DNA from: DAIRDK01 sp035403225 | GTDB taxonomy: Bacteria; Bacteroidota; Bacteroidia; Bacteroidales; FEN-979 | Length of the DNA: 36,410 bases | Reading direction: 5' to 3' | Assembly: GCA_035403225.1 (NCBI GenBank) | Contig: DAONET010000024.1 | Location: forward strand, 1 to 36,410 | In this document: in pieces, positions 17,143 to 24,704 of the stretch | Position numbering within the stretch: position 1 is the first letter of the stretch | Layout of the letters: every line of letters begins with the position of its first letter | Notes under the pieces: model-generated | Databases searched by the model: none | Told to the model about the DNA's origin: nothing | What the model saw: only the letters and a program-made list of their open reading frames with translations | Translations under genes and position numbers: made by a program

Positions 17143-18297
17143 GTGAAAGAGCGCGACCGGTCGAAGCTGCTGGTCGTTAAGGGGGATGCTGTTTCAGAAG
17201 ATCAGTTCCTGCACCTGGCTGATCATATACCCCCGGCATCGTTCCTGGTCTTCAACGACACGCGGGTGATCAGGGCGCGGCTGTTGTTTTCCAAGCCCAC
17301 AGGCGGTCAGGTGGAGATCTTCTGCCTGGACCCGCTGGATCCGCCCGAGCCGGAGACAGCCTTCCTGCGGAAAGGCCACGCCACATGGAAATGCCTCGTG
17401 GGAAACTCGAAGAAGTGGAAGTCGGGGTTCCTGGAGATGAGCCGTCCCGGAGCGGGCCTGTCGCCCGGTGTCAGGATATGGGCGGAAAGAGGCGCACCGC
17501 TGGTCGACGGAGCCTTTGAGATCCTCTTCCGGTGGAAACCCGAAGAACTTACTTTTTCCGAAGTCCTGACCACGTTTGGACATATCCCGTTGCCGCCGTA
17601 TATCCACCGCGAAGACAATCCGCAGGATCAGGACCGCTATCAGACCATCTATGCGATCCACGAAGGGTCGGTGGCAGCGCCTACCGCCGGGCTTCATTTC
17701 ACCGACACCGTGATGAAAGATCTCCGGGAACACGACTGTCATTTCGGGTATGTGACCCTTCATGTGGGAGCCGGCACCTTCCGTCCCGTGACAGAAGAAG
17801 ATGTCTCGCACCACGTGATGCACCATGAAAAGATCAGCGTCACGCCCGACACCCTCCGCGAGATATTACAACGACGGGATCACAGCCTTGTCGCCGTAGG
17901 GACCACCGCCACACGCACCCTGGAAAGCCTCTACTGGGCCGGCGTGAAACTCCTGACTGACGGACCGGGATCACACCCGGAGGTGAGCCAATGGGATCCC
18001 TATTCTGCCAAATACAATTGCGACATCCCGACGGAAGATTCCATCAACGCCCTCCTCCGGTATCTGGACCAACAACACCTGCCGGCATACCGGGCCGAAA
18101 CGCAGCTGATGATCCTTCCGGGGTACCGCTTCCGCCTCGTCGACGGACTGCTCACCAACTTCCATATGCCCAAGAGCACCTTGCTGTTGCTGGTTTCAGC
18201 CTTTATCGGCGACACCTGGAAAGAAGCGTACCGTTTTGCTTTGGAAAAAGATTTCCGGTTTCTGAGTTACGGGGATGCCTGCCTGTTTTTAAAATAA
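17143..18297 (+). CDS. queA: S-adenosylmethionine:tRNA ribosyltransferase-isomerase (true start probably upstream)
   Basis: Transfers and isomerises the ribosyl of SAM onto preQ1 in tRNA to make epoxyqueuosine. Family motifs: FLVFNDTRVIRARLL, GQVEIFCLDP, FGHIPLPPYIHR, DRYQTIYA, GSVAAPTAGLHFT, VTLHVGAGTFRPV, VGTTATRTLES and the C-terminal LLTNFHMPKSTLLLLVSAF. From the first standard start (GTG 17143) the product is 384 aa. However, the same frame is open from 17071 and encodes the conserved N-terminus DFDYPLPAERIAQFPVKERD directly before and across that GTG. The native protein therefore begins further left, most likely around 17086-17092 (GTC-AAC-ATA-TCC), where no ATG/GTG/TTG exists. Either a rare start codon such as ATA (17092) is used, or one base is wrong in the assembly. 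Confidence 0.93.
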   Translation: MKERDRSKLLVVKGDAVSEDQFLHLADHIPPASFLVFNDTRVIRARLLFSKPTGGQVEIFCLDPLDPPEPETAFLRKGHATWKCLVGNSKKWKSGFLEMSRPGAGLSPGVRIWAERGAPLVDGAFEILFRWKPEELTFSEVLTTFGHIPLPPYIHREDNPQDQDRYQTIYAIHEGSVAAPTAGLHFTDTVMKDLREHDCHFGYVTLHVGAGTFRPVTEEDVSHHVMHHEKISVTPDTLREILQRRDHSLVAVGTTATRTLESLYWAGVKLLTDGPGSHPEVSQWDPYSAKYNCDIPTEDSINALLRYLDQQHLPAYRAETQLMILPGYRFRLVDGLLTNFHMPKSTLLLLVSAFIGDTWKEAYRFALEKDFRFLSYGDACLFLK

Positions 18298-18330
18298 CAG
18301 GAGAGAGACAGAAGTTCAACTAACATTTAT

Positions 18331-18338
18331 TACCTTTG
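18331..18338 (+). promoter_or_regulatory. -7 promoter element for tatA
   Basis: TACCTTTG, an exact consensus match, ends 22 bases before the tatA ATG at 18361. Confidence 0.6.
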
Positions 18339-18360
18339 TATTTCACAAAACAAGAAAAAG

Positions 18361-18579
18361 ATGGCATTAACCATTTTATTATTGTTCGGACTTGGCACAC
18401 CGGAGATCATTCTGATCGTTCTGGTGGTATTATTGCTTTTCGGCGGAAGGAAGATCCCTGAACTGATGAAAGGCCTTGGAAAAGGGGTTAAAAATTTCAA
18501 GGACGGAGTCAAAGGCGTGGAAGACGATCTGAAATCCGAAGACAACAAAGAAGACGAACATACCGAAAAGACCAAGTGA
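18361..18579 (+). CDS. tatA: Twin-arginine translocase subunit TatA/TatE family
   Basis: Pore-forming subunit of the Tat system that exports folded proteins across the inner membrane. 72 aa: a short N-terminal hydrophobic helix (about 4-30, GTPEIILIVLVVLLLFGGRKIPEL), the hinge FGGRKIPELMKGLGKG, an amphipathic helix (KNFKDGVKGVEDDL) and an acidic/Lys tail. No TatB is seen, as expected for Bacteroidota, where one TatA-type protein serves both roles. It has its own promoter. tatC is only 540 bases away but separated by a gene on the other strand, so the two are not one operon. Confidence 0.95.
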   Translation: MALTILLLFGLGTPEIILIVLVVLLLFGGRKIPELMKGLGKGVKNFKDGVKGVEDDLKSEDNKEDEHTEKTK

Positions 18580-18582
18580 CCG

Positions 18583-19059
18583 TCAGCCCGCGACAGTACG
18601 GGCGAACTCATTCATGGCCGTCTCATCCAGTTTTGAAACATCCTGGCTGATCTTTGCCACTTTTTTTACCACCATTTTCTGAAGTGCGTTCATTTTCCCG
18701 AAAGTGATCTCGCCTCCAAACAGACCTGTCGCCGTTGCATGAGCACGAAGCGCTTCCGGATAGGCGTCTGCGAATTGTTTTTGGGCCACCTCTCCGTCGA
18801 ACATGCAACAAAGGAACAAACCCAGTTTTTTGGTAAGAAGGATGGGCTGGTTCCGGTCGCAGAATTTCCGGAGCTCCTTCTGAATACCTCCCATGTGAAT
18901 CGACCCCCCGATGATGACCCGGTCGTACAGCGTCAGATCAGGTTCTGTTGTATTTTTCAGGTTCACCACGGTGACTTCATCGTTCAACCGGACCATCAGA
19001 AACTGCACACACTTCTCGGTGCAGCCATGAGTTGTCATGTATAAGATCAGTGTTGACAT
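18583..19059 (-). CDS. Flavodoxin-domain (HemG-like) protein
   Basis: 158 aa from the ATG at 19059 (STLILYMTTHGCTEKCVQ). An ATG two codons earlier (19065) is also possible. The frame extends to 19131, but the -7 promoter box at 19079-19086 excludes that. The order resembles flavodoxin folds: strand plus phosphate-loop region (LILYMTTHGCTEKC), then LYDRVIIGGSIHMGGIQKELRKF, then KKLGLFLCCMF, then a helix-rich end. The GGSIHMG and LFLCCMF elements resemble HemG-type (protoporphyrinogen oxidase) and related flavodoxin-domain proteins. The phosphate loop is not a textbook T/S-x-T-G-x-T, so FMN binding is likely but unproved. It lies between tatA and tatC on the other strand, 3 bases from the tatA stop. 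Confidence 0.78.
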   Translation of the reverse strand: MSTLILYMTTHGCTEKCVQFLMVRLNDEVTVVNLKNTTEPDLTLYDRVIIGGSIHMGGIQKELRKFCDRNQPILLTKKLGLFLCCMFDGEVAQKQFADAYPEALRAHATATGLFGGEITFGKMNALQKMVVKKVAKISQDVSKLDETAMNEFARTVAG

Positions 19060-19078
19060 AACCATTCTTTTTTCAGTC

Positions 19079-19086
19079 CAAATATA
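19079..19086 (-). promoter_or_regulatory. -7 promoter element for the flavodoxin-like gene
   Basis: TATATTTG on the minus strand; transcription would begin near 19072, just upstream of the ATGs at 19065 and 19059. It is back to back with the tatC promoter box 20 bases to the right. Confidence 0.55.
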
Positions 19087-19106
19087 CATAAACTGAAAAT
19101 TCCGGA

Positions 19107-19114
19107 TAACTTTG
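19107..19114 (+). promoter_or_regulatory. -7 promoter element for tatC
   Basis: TAACTTTG matches the consensus but ends only 4 bases before the first tatC ATG (19119). Transcription would start at about that ATG, so either the mRNA is leaderless or translation starts at ATG 19125 or 19134. Confidence 0.5.
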
Positions 19115-19118
19115 TCAG

Positions 19119-19955
19119 ATGAAGATGCCAATCATGGGTGACAAGCCGGGGGCGGAAGAAAAGGAGATGACCTTCTGGGAGCATCTGGATGAGCTCAGAG
19201 GGACGCTTTTTCGCAGCATTATTGTCGTTGCGCTTTGCGGGATCATTGCCTTTTCTTTTAAGAGCATCTTGTTCGATCACATACTGCTGGCCCCCAGAAG
19301 TTCCGACTTCATCACGTACCGGATTCTGTGCCGCATCGGGACATGGTTTTCCATCTCTTCTCTCTGTATCGATCCCTCCGCATTCAATGTGATCAACATC
19401 AATCTGGCCGGCCAGTTCATGTCGCACATGAACATCTCGCTGGTGGCAGGGTTAATCATTGCCATGCCTTATGTTTTGTGGGAATTATGGCGTTTCATCA
19501 AGCCGGGTCTGACCGGGAGCGAGCGCAGGTCGACCCGCGGAGCCGTAGCCGTAATCTCCTCCCTTTTCCTGGCGGGAGTGTTGTTCTCGTACTTCATCGT
19601 CGTACCGTTGATCGTGAATTTCCTGGGCGGATACCAGGTGAGTGATGAAGTCGTCAACCAGATCTCGCTAACCTCTTACACCAGTACGGTCACGATGATG
19701 ACCCTGTTGATGGGGCTGTTGTTCGAGCTTCCGGTGCTGGTGGTATTCCTGACAAAAGCGGGGATTCTGACGCCTGTCTTCCTGAAGAAGTACCGGAAGC
19801 ATGCGCTGATCGCCATTCTTATTATCTCGGGTGTGATCACTCCCAGTCCGGATATCTTCAGCCAGTTGGTAGTGGCTATTCCTCTTTACGCCCTTTTTGA
19901 AGGAAGCGTGGCAGCTGCTGCCCGGATCCACCGGAAGTCATCACCGGCGGGTTGA
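19119..19955 (+). CDS. tatC: Twin-arginine translocase subunit TatC
   Basis: Polytopic inner-membrane receptor for twin-arginine signal peptides. The cytoplasmic N-terminus has EMTFWEHLDELRG, the family signature. Conserved features in order: VININLAGQFMSHMNISLVAGLIIAMPYVLWELWRFIKPGLTGSERR (first loop and second/third helices), FSYFIVVPLIVNFL, FELPVLVVFLTKAGI, and HALIAILIISGVITPSPDIFSQ near the last helices. Six membrane segments fit. 278 aa from ATG 19119; starts at 19125 or 19134 are equally possible and the last gives MGDKPGAEEKEMTFW. It is divergent from the flavodoxin-like gene. Confidence 0.95.
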   Translation: MKMPIMGDKPGAEEKEMTFWEHLDELRGTLFRSIIVVALCGIIAFSFKSILFDHILLAPRSSDFITYRILCRIGTWFSISSLCIDPSAFNVININLAGQFMSHMNISLVAGLIIAMPYVLWELWRFIKPGLTGSERRSTRGAVAVISSLFLAGVLFSYFIVVPLIVNFLGGYQVSDEVVNQISLTSYTSTVTMMTLLMGLLFELPVLVVFLTKAGILTPVFLKKYRKHALIAILIISGVITPSPDIFSQLVVAIPLYALFEGSVAAAARIHRKSSPAG

Positions 19956-20015
19956 TTATTCAGTATGTAACCTTTTACAGGTCCCTTCGTCTAACCAAAC
20001 AAACAATCTGAAACA

Positions 20016-20516
20016 ATGGAACCGAAACGATTTTACAGAAGTACCACCAACAGAGTGATTGGTGGGGTAGCTGCAGGGATGGCTGAATACTTCTCTCTTG
20101 ATCCCGTACTCATCCGGCTTCTCTTTGTCCTCTTTGCCCTCTTTGGAGGAGGCGGAGTGCTGGTGTACATCATTTTCTGGATCGTGATCCCGGAGCGGCC
20201 GTTGATCCCCGTACAGAACAGCGCTCAGGCACCGGATGATGCTCCCCGGGAGACTCCGAACGATAATGCCACCTACACGGCTCAGCCTGCCGGCGACGAT
20301 ATCAGGGAGACCCCTTCAAAAAAATCCCCCGTCGAAAAGAAGCAGAAAGGGAGCCTGATCGGAGGCCTTGTCCTGATCACCCTCGGAGGCATCTTCCTGG
20401 CCGACGAATTCTTTCAGAATGTTGATTTCGGCGACTTGTGGCCGTTGATCCTTATCGTGATCGGCGCCGGCCTGCTGATCAACACGTTCTCCAAAAGACA
20501 TTCCACAAACCAATAA
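20016..20516 (+). CDS. PspC-domain envelope-stress membrane protein
   Basis: 166 aa. The N-terminal PspC domain (about 3-62: KRFYRSTTNRVIGGVAAGMAEYFSLDPVLIRLLFVLFALFGGGGVL, then FWIVIPE) has one or two membrane helices. A polar linker (about 65-110) follows, then a second hydrophobic block typical of LiaI/LiaF-like proteins (GSLIGGLVLITLGGIFLADEFF, DLWPLILIVIGAGLLI). PspC proteins sense or respond to inner-membrane stress. The next gene, 12 bases on, carries the same LiaF-like block, so the pair probably works together in the cell envelope. No pspA is in the window. ATG at 20016. Confidence 0.88.
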   Translation: MEPKRFYRSTTNRVIGGVAAGMAEYFSLDPVLIRLLFVLFALFGGGGVLVYIIFWIVIPERPLIPVQNSAQAPDDAPRETPNDNATYTAQPAGDDIRETPSKKSPVEKKQKGSLIGGLVLITLGGIFLADEFFQNVDFGDLWPLILIVIGAGLLINTFSKRHSTNQ

Positions 20517-20528
20517 AAAACAACAGTC

Positions 20529-21464
20529 ATGAAATACGGTCATCTTTTCTGGGCTATTATCCTGATCGCCATCGGATGCCTGATCCTGATCAGCAACTTT
20601 GGATGGATCGATTTTCAATGGAGCACCGTATGGCGTCTCTGGCCCCTGATCCTCATCTTTTGGGGAATCGCCATTCTCCCGATCAAGAATTGGATAAAAT
20701 ATACGGCGCTGGTCGGAGTAATCCTCTTCACCGGCATCTTCTTCAACCGGCTCACAGAGCCACGCGGTTGTTTTTTCTGGCATGGAAATCACGGGAATTG
20801 GAATATAGAACACCGATGGGATGAAGACGGCACGTCACGAAATGTCGAATCGCAAACCCTGTCGGTGCCGCTTGATACCCTCTCAAAGAAAGCGGAACTG
20901 GACCTCGAAGCTGCCGCCGGCGACTTCCGGATTGAAGGGCTGACGACCGACCTGCTCACCTTCCACAAAACCGGTGATATCGGCAACTACTCCCTGACAT
21001 CCGAAGATAAAAACGGGAAAAAAGAGATCAGCATCCGTCTCAAGGAAACCAACGAATCGCGCAAGTTTTCGCAGAATGATGTGGGAATACGGTTGAACCA
21101 GCTGCCTTTGTGGGATCTTGATCTCGATATCGGCGCTGCTAAGATCGACATGAACCTGAAAGATTATCGCATCGACTCGATCGATATCAATGCAGGAGCT
21201 TCCTCTATCGACCTGACCCTTGGTAACAAGAATCCCGTGACCCGCGTAAACTTCAATGCCGGCGCTTCTTCCCTTAACATCCGCATTCCAAAAGAAGCAG
21301 CCTGCGAAGTGGAAAGTGAATCCTTCCTGGTAAGCCGCGATTTCGAAGGCTTTAAGAAGAAACCAAACGGAGTGTACCAGTCGGATAACTTCACTTCCGG
21401 GAAAAACAAGATCTATATCAATATTGAGACAGCGGTATCGTCGATTTCCATAGAACGCTATTGA
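20529..21464 (+). CDS. LiaF-like membrane protein with C-terminal beta domain
   Basis: 311 aa. Three N-terminal hydrophobic segments (about 5-25 FWAIILIAIGCLILIS, 33-52 VWRLWPLILIFWGIAIL, 58-75) match the LiaI/LiaF transmembrane domain. From about residue 95 the protein is soluble and beta-rich, with repeating strands (LELEAAAGDFRIEGL-like, LDLDIGAAKIDMNLKDYRIDSIDINAGASSIDLTLG, VNFNAGASSLNIRIP). This resembles the toast-rack / cell-wall-active antibiotic response domain of LiaF (VraT) proteins. The in-frame INAGASSID / FNAGASSLN repetition is an internal repeat of a beta-helix-like fold. It is in one operon with the PspC protein. Its last 7 bases overlap the end of the convergent hydrolase gene. 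Confidence 0.82.
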   Translation: MKYGHLFWAIILIAIGCLILISNFGWIDFQWSTVWRLWPLILIFWGIAILPIKNWIKYTALVGVILFTGIFFNRLTEPRGCFFWHGNHGNWNIEHRWDEDGTSRNVESQTLSVPLDTLSKKAELDLEAAAGDFRIEGLTTDLLTFHKTGDIGNYSLTSEDKNGKKEISIRLKETNESRKFSQNDVGIRLNQLPLWDLDLDIGAAKIDMNLKDYRIDSIDINAGASSIDLTLGNKNPVTRVNFNAGASSLNIRIPKEAACEVESESFLVSRDFEGFKKKPNGVYQSDNFTSGKNKIYINIETAVSSISIERY

Positions 21465-22234
21465 TGCGGTGATAAGAAATCGTTGATCATCCCGTTAAAT
21501 TCCCCGGGAGCGTCGGTATGAACCCAGTGCGTTGCATGCTCAATGGTTCGTACTACGGCCGCGGGGAATTTCTTTTTGATCACCTCCACATCCGTGTCTG
21601 AGATATAATCAGATAATCCTCCCCGGATGAACAGGGCCGGACCTGTATAGATTCCCGGTATTTGCGGAGATGCGAAGATCTCCGGCAGGTGTTGGCTGAT
21701 CTCCCTGAGGCCGGGGCGCCATCCCAATCTCCCCCGCTCCTCCCGGTAAAGGTTTTTCAAGGCAAGCTGCAGCATACGCGGGTTGGTGATCCTGCCGGCC
21801 AGGTGCTGTTCTGCCTGCTGCCGCGTGGTAAAAGCGGAAAGCTTCGTATCCAGGAGAATCTGCAGTAACTGTTGATGTTCATGGCTGCCATGATATTCCC
21901 TCAGACTGATGTCTTCGACGATCAGTTTTTCCACCATCTGCGGATGACTCAGGGCCAAACACATCGCGATCTTTCCTCCCAGGGAATGACCCATCAGGAT
22001 GGCGCTGTTCAACAAGTTTGTTTCCATTAGCTCCAACAGGTCATTTTCCAGGGCCGGGAGATCGAAATTTTCGCTGTGCGGGGAACGTCCATGGTTCCGG
22101 AGATCAGGGATCAGTACCCGAAACCGGTCTGACAATCCCTTCCCGGTGGGGACCCAGTTATCCGAAACGCCCAGTAATCCATGGATTATGATCAGCGGGG
22201 GGCCTTTACCGAACTCATGAAAAAAGAGCTTCAC
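21458..22234 (-). CDS. Alpha/beta-fold hydrolase (YbfF/esterase-like)
   Basis: 258 aa. Serine hydrolase with oxyanion motif IIHGLLGVSDNW (about 16-27), the acid-turn strand PDLRNHGRSPHS, the nucleophile elbow GHSLGG (Ser84), and a C-terminal His in ATHWVHTDAP. A catalytic Asp is probable in RGGLSDYISD or the VEDISL region. The PDLRNHGRSPHS motif and short lid resemble the YbfF acyl-CoA/ester hydrolases. No signal peptide, so cytoplasmic. The natural substrate is unknown. The start is ATG (CAT at 22232-22234). The leader contains a perfect palindrome. Confidence 0.88.
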   Translation of the reverse strand: MKLFFHEFGKGPPLIIIHGLLGVSDNWVPTGKGLSDRFRVLIPDLRNHGRSPHSENFDLPALENDLLELMETNLLNSAILMGHSLGGKIAMCLALSHPQMVEKLIVEDISLREYHGSHEHQQLLQILLDTKLSAFTTRQQAEQHLAGRITNPRMLQLALKNLYREERGRLGWRPGLREISQHLPEIFASPQIPGIYTGPALFIRGGLSDYISDTDVEVIKKKFPAAVVRTIEHATHWVHTDAPGEFNGMINDFLSPHQ

Positions 22235-22246
22235 CCGTTATCTTTA

Positions 22247-22264
22247 TTAACAAGATTTTGTTAA
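22247..22264. repeat. 18-bp palindrome in the hydrolase leader
   Basis: TTAACAA (22247-22253), GATT, TTGTTAA (22258-22264): a perfect 7-bp inverted repeat. It lies 13-30 bases upstream of the hydrolase ATG and downstream of its predicted promoter. It could be a repressor operator or a weak AT-rich mRNA hairpin. Confidence 0.4.
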
Positions 22265-22285
22265 AAAATATTTCAGATTTTTCGT

Positions 22286-22293
22286 CAAAAGTA
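22286..22293 (-). promoter_or_regulatory. -7 promoter element for the alpha/beta hydrolase
   Basis: TACTTTTG on the minus strand, giving a leader of about 45 bases that includes the palindrome at 22247-22264. The remainder of the 222-base gap to kamA is AT-rich. I saw no exact -7 box for kamA there (TAGTTTTC at 22424-22431 is one base off). Confidence 0.5.
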
Positions 22294-22456
22294 CAATAAA
22301 AACCCTCCTATTTGCATTACTTTTTTCGTGCCCTTGAAATGAAAACAAATGATTCAACAATTAAAATATAAAACATTGAATTTCAGGACGTTAGTTGAAG
22401 GCAAAACCCATCGGGGGCATCTGTAGTTTTCCATCTGACTAACCCTGAAAAAACCT

Positions 22457-23728
22457 ATGGAAAAGCAAGAAAACGAAAAGCGATACACCGCTGATTTCGA
22501 AATTTCCGAAGAAGAAGAACCTCCAAGTCAATTTTCCAGCTCGATTACGGATGCTTATCGCCTGTCAGGACTCATCCGGGTCCGTCAGGAAGAAAAACCT
22601 CAGATAAGCCAACGTTCCCAAGAATTTTTACAAACACATTTTCCCGGCGCCACCGTCAAGGACTGGAATAACTGGCATTGGCAGATCAAGCAAAGTGTGC
22701 AGAGTGTAGCTGAATTAAGCCGGTACCTGCATCTTTCCGACAACGAGATAGGGATTTCCTCAGAGCACGCGCAGAACCTGCCGCTCCGGATCACGCCCTA
22801 TTACCTGAGTCTCCTTGACCCCGACAATCCCGAACAGCCATTACGCAAGAGTGTGGTACCGGTTTTCGATGAATACATCGTTTCAAAAGGCGAAGCCTCC
22901 GATCCTCTGTCGGAAGAGCATGACAGTCCGGTCCCCAACCTCGTTCACCGTTATCCCGACCGGGTATTGTTCCTTGCAACAGGCTTTTGCAGTACGTATT
23001 GCCGTTACTGTACGAGGACTCACATGGTGGCCAAAGACAAGTGCCACATCGGCATCAAAGCCTGGGAGCCCGCTTTACAATATATCGCCAGTCATCCGGA
23101 AGTGCGGGATGTGTTGATTTCGGGGGGAGATCCGCTCACCATGCCCGATCTGCACATCGAGTACCTCTTGCGGCGGCTGCGCAGCATTCAGCATGTGGAG
23201 ATCATCCGTATCGGCACGAAAGTGCCGGCAGTGCTCCCGCAGCGTATCACCCGTCCGCTGGTGAACATGTTGAAGAAATATCACCCGCTGATGATCAGCA
23301 TCCACTTCACCCATGCCGACGAGATCACGCCGGAGACGAAAGAAGCCTGCGAAAAGCTGGCCAACGCCGGCATCCCGCTGGGCAGCCAGACTGTGCTGCT
23401 GAGAGGGATCAACGATCATGTGGCGGCGATGAAGCAGCTGATGCAGGGGCTGCTGAAGATCAGGGTCCGTCCTTATTACCTGTACCAGTGCGACCCGATC
23501 CTCGGATCAACGCACTTCCGTACTCCCATTGAAAAAGGGGTGGAGATCATTCACGGCCTCCGCGGGTTCACCACGGGATACGCCGTCCCTCAGTTTGTCA
23601 TTGACGCACCCGGAGGAGGCGGAAAGATCCCCCTGTTGCCCGAATATTTCATGGGTCATGATGGTTCGGATGCCATCCTGAAGAATTACGAAGGAAAAAC
23701 ATTCCGGTATCCGGACGTCACCCTCTGA
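22457..23728 (+). CDS. kamA: Lysine 2,3-aminomutase (KamA-family radical SAM/PLP enzyme)
   Basis: Interconverts L-alpha-lysine and L-beta-lysine with SAM, a [4Fe-4S] cluster and PLP. The radical-SAM triad is C178, C182, C185 (CSTYCRYC). The PLP-binding lysine is K390 in DAPGGGGKIP. The residues that hold the lysine side-chain amine in Clostridium subterminale KAM (Asp293, Asp330, Lys337 for PLP) correspond by motif and identical spacing (37 and 7) to D346 (YQCDP), D383 (VIDAPGG) and K390. In glutamate 2,3-aminomutase the two Asp are Lys and Asn, so lysine is the likely substrate. 423 aa, a normal length. First gene of a tight four-gene operon; the next ATG follows one base after its stop. It is not beside lysine-fermentation genes (kamDE, kdd, kce), which argues for a biosynthetic role. 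Confidence 0.93.
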   Translation: MEKQENEKRYTADFEISEEEEPPSQFSSSITDAYRLSGLIRVRQEEKPQISQRSQEFLQTHFPGATVKDWNNWHWQIKQSVQSVAELSRYLHLSDNEIGISSEHAQNLPLRITPYYLSLLDPDNPEQPLRKSVVPVFDEYIVSKGEASDPLSEEHDSPVPNLVHRYPDRVLFLATGFCSTYCRYCTRTHMVAKDKCHIGIKAWEPALQYIASHPEVRDVLISGGDPLTMPDLHIEYLLRRLRSIQHVEIIRIGTKVPAVLPQRITRPLVNMLKKYHPLMISIHFTHADEITPETKEACEKLANAGIPLGSQTVLLRGINDHVAAMKQLMQGLLKIRVRPYYLYQCDPILGSTHFRTPIEKGVEIIHGLRGFTTGYAVPQFVIDAPGGGGKIPLLPEYFMGHDGSDAILKNYEGKTFRYPDVTL

Positions 23729-23729
23729 C

Positions 23730-24704
23730 ATGATGATCATCGGACTGACTTTTGACCTCCAGTCGGAGTACCTCGCGGAAGGATTCACCGCCGAGGAAGC
23801 TGCGGAATTCGATAAGGAGGAGACCATTGAGGGCATTGAAAAATCACTTCAGCGCCTGGGTCATGAGACGATCCGCATCGGCAACGTGAAACGGCTGACT
23901 GAACGGCTGGCGAACGGCGAACGATGGGATCTGGTCTTTAACATCTGCGAAGGGGTTTACGGCATCGGACGGGAAGCGCAGGTCCCCGCCCTGCTGGATG
24001 CCTACCGCATCCCCTACACCTTCTCCGACCCACTGGTCCTTTCACTGACCCTCCACAAAGGGATCATGAAACGGGTGGTCAGGGACCTCGGCGTAGCTAC
24101 CCCCGACTTTGCCCTGATCAGCACCCCCGCGGATATCGCAACCATCACCCTCCCCTTCCCGCTCTTCCTCAAACCCGTGGCAGAAGGATCGGGGAAAGCG
24201 ATCACGGGGAAATCACTGGTACACGATCGTAAGGAACTGGAAGAGCAGGCGCTTCACCTGCTCTCCGTCTTCCACCAACCTGTTCTCACCGAATGCTTCC
24301 TCCCCGGAAGGGAATTCACCACCGGGATTATCGGCACCGGCGAAGAGGCTGCTGCCCTGGGAACGATGGAGATCGTTTACAACGAACATGTAAAAAAGAA
24401 GATCTATTCATACGAAGTAAAGAACGAATACGAGAAATTTGTGACCTACCGGATTCCCGAAGCGGAGATCTGTGAGCAATGCGCCAAGCTTGCCCTCACT
24501 GTCTGGAAAGGGATCGGAGGCCGTGATGCAGGACGTATCGACATCAGGCTTGATGAACAGGGAACGCCCAATTTCATTGAACTGAACCCATTGGCAGGGA
24601 TGAATTATATTCATTCCGATCTTCCGATCATCGCATATAAACATAACCTGACTTACGATGATCTGATGAAAAAGATCATCGGTTCAGCTATTCAACGAAT
24701 ATGA
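23730..24704 (+). CDS. D-Ala-D-Ala-ligase-like ATP-grasp enzyme 1
   Basis: 324 aa ATP-grasp ligase: activates a carboxylate as acyl phosphate and joins it to an amine. The N-terminal Ddl-like domain (about 1-105, ending WDLVFNICEGVYGIGREAQVPALLDAYRIPYTFSDP) precedes a central ATP-binding part with K148 (FLKPVAEGSGKAI) and the loop TECFLPGREFTTGIIG. The Mg2+ ligands are D271 (GRIDIRLD), E284 and N286 (FIELNPLAGM). It lacks the N-terminal ERExS motif that binds the first D-Ala in true Ddl and has EGVYGIGREAQ in place of HGxxGEDG, so D-Ala is not the expected substrate. The start is ATG at 23730 or 23733. It overlaps the next gene by 4 bases (ATGA). Its position after kamA suggests beta-lysine or a derivative as substrate; this is inference. 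Confidence 0.85.
   Translation: MMIIGLTFDLQSEYLAEGFTAEEAAEFDKEETIEGIEKSLQRLGHETIRIGNVKRLTERLANGERWDLVFNICEGVYGIGREAQVPALLDAYRIPYTFSDPLVLSLTLHKGIMKRVVRDLGVATPDFALISTPADIATITLPFPLFLKPVAEGSGKAITGKSLVHDRKELEEQALHLLSVFHQPVLTECFLPGREFTTGIIGTGEEAAALGTMEIVYNEHVKKKIYSYEVKNEYEKFVTYRIPEAEICEQCAKLALTVWKGIGGRDAGRIDIRLDEQGTPNFIELNPLAGMNYIHSDLPIIAYKHNLTYDDLMKKIIGSAIQRI

Noticed and set aside
22300..22456. Riboswitch or leader peptide before kamA
   Set aside because: The region is AT-rich with no conserved lysine-riboswitch-like features, long stem or short ORF that I could support.
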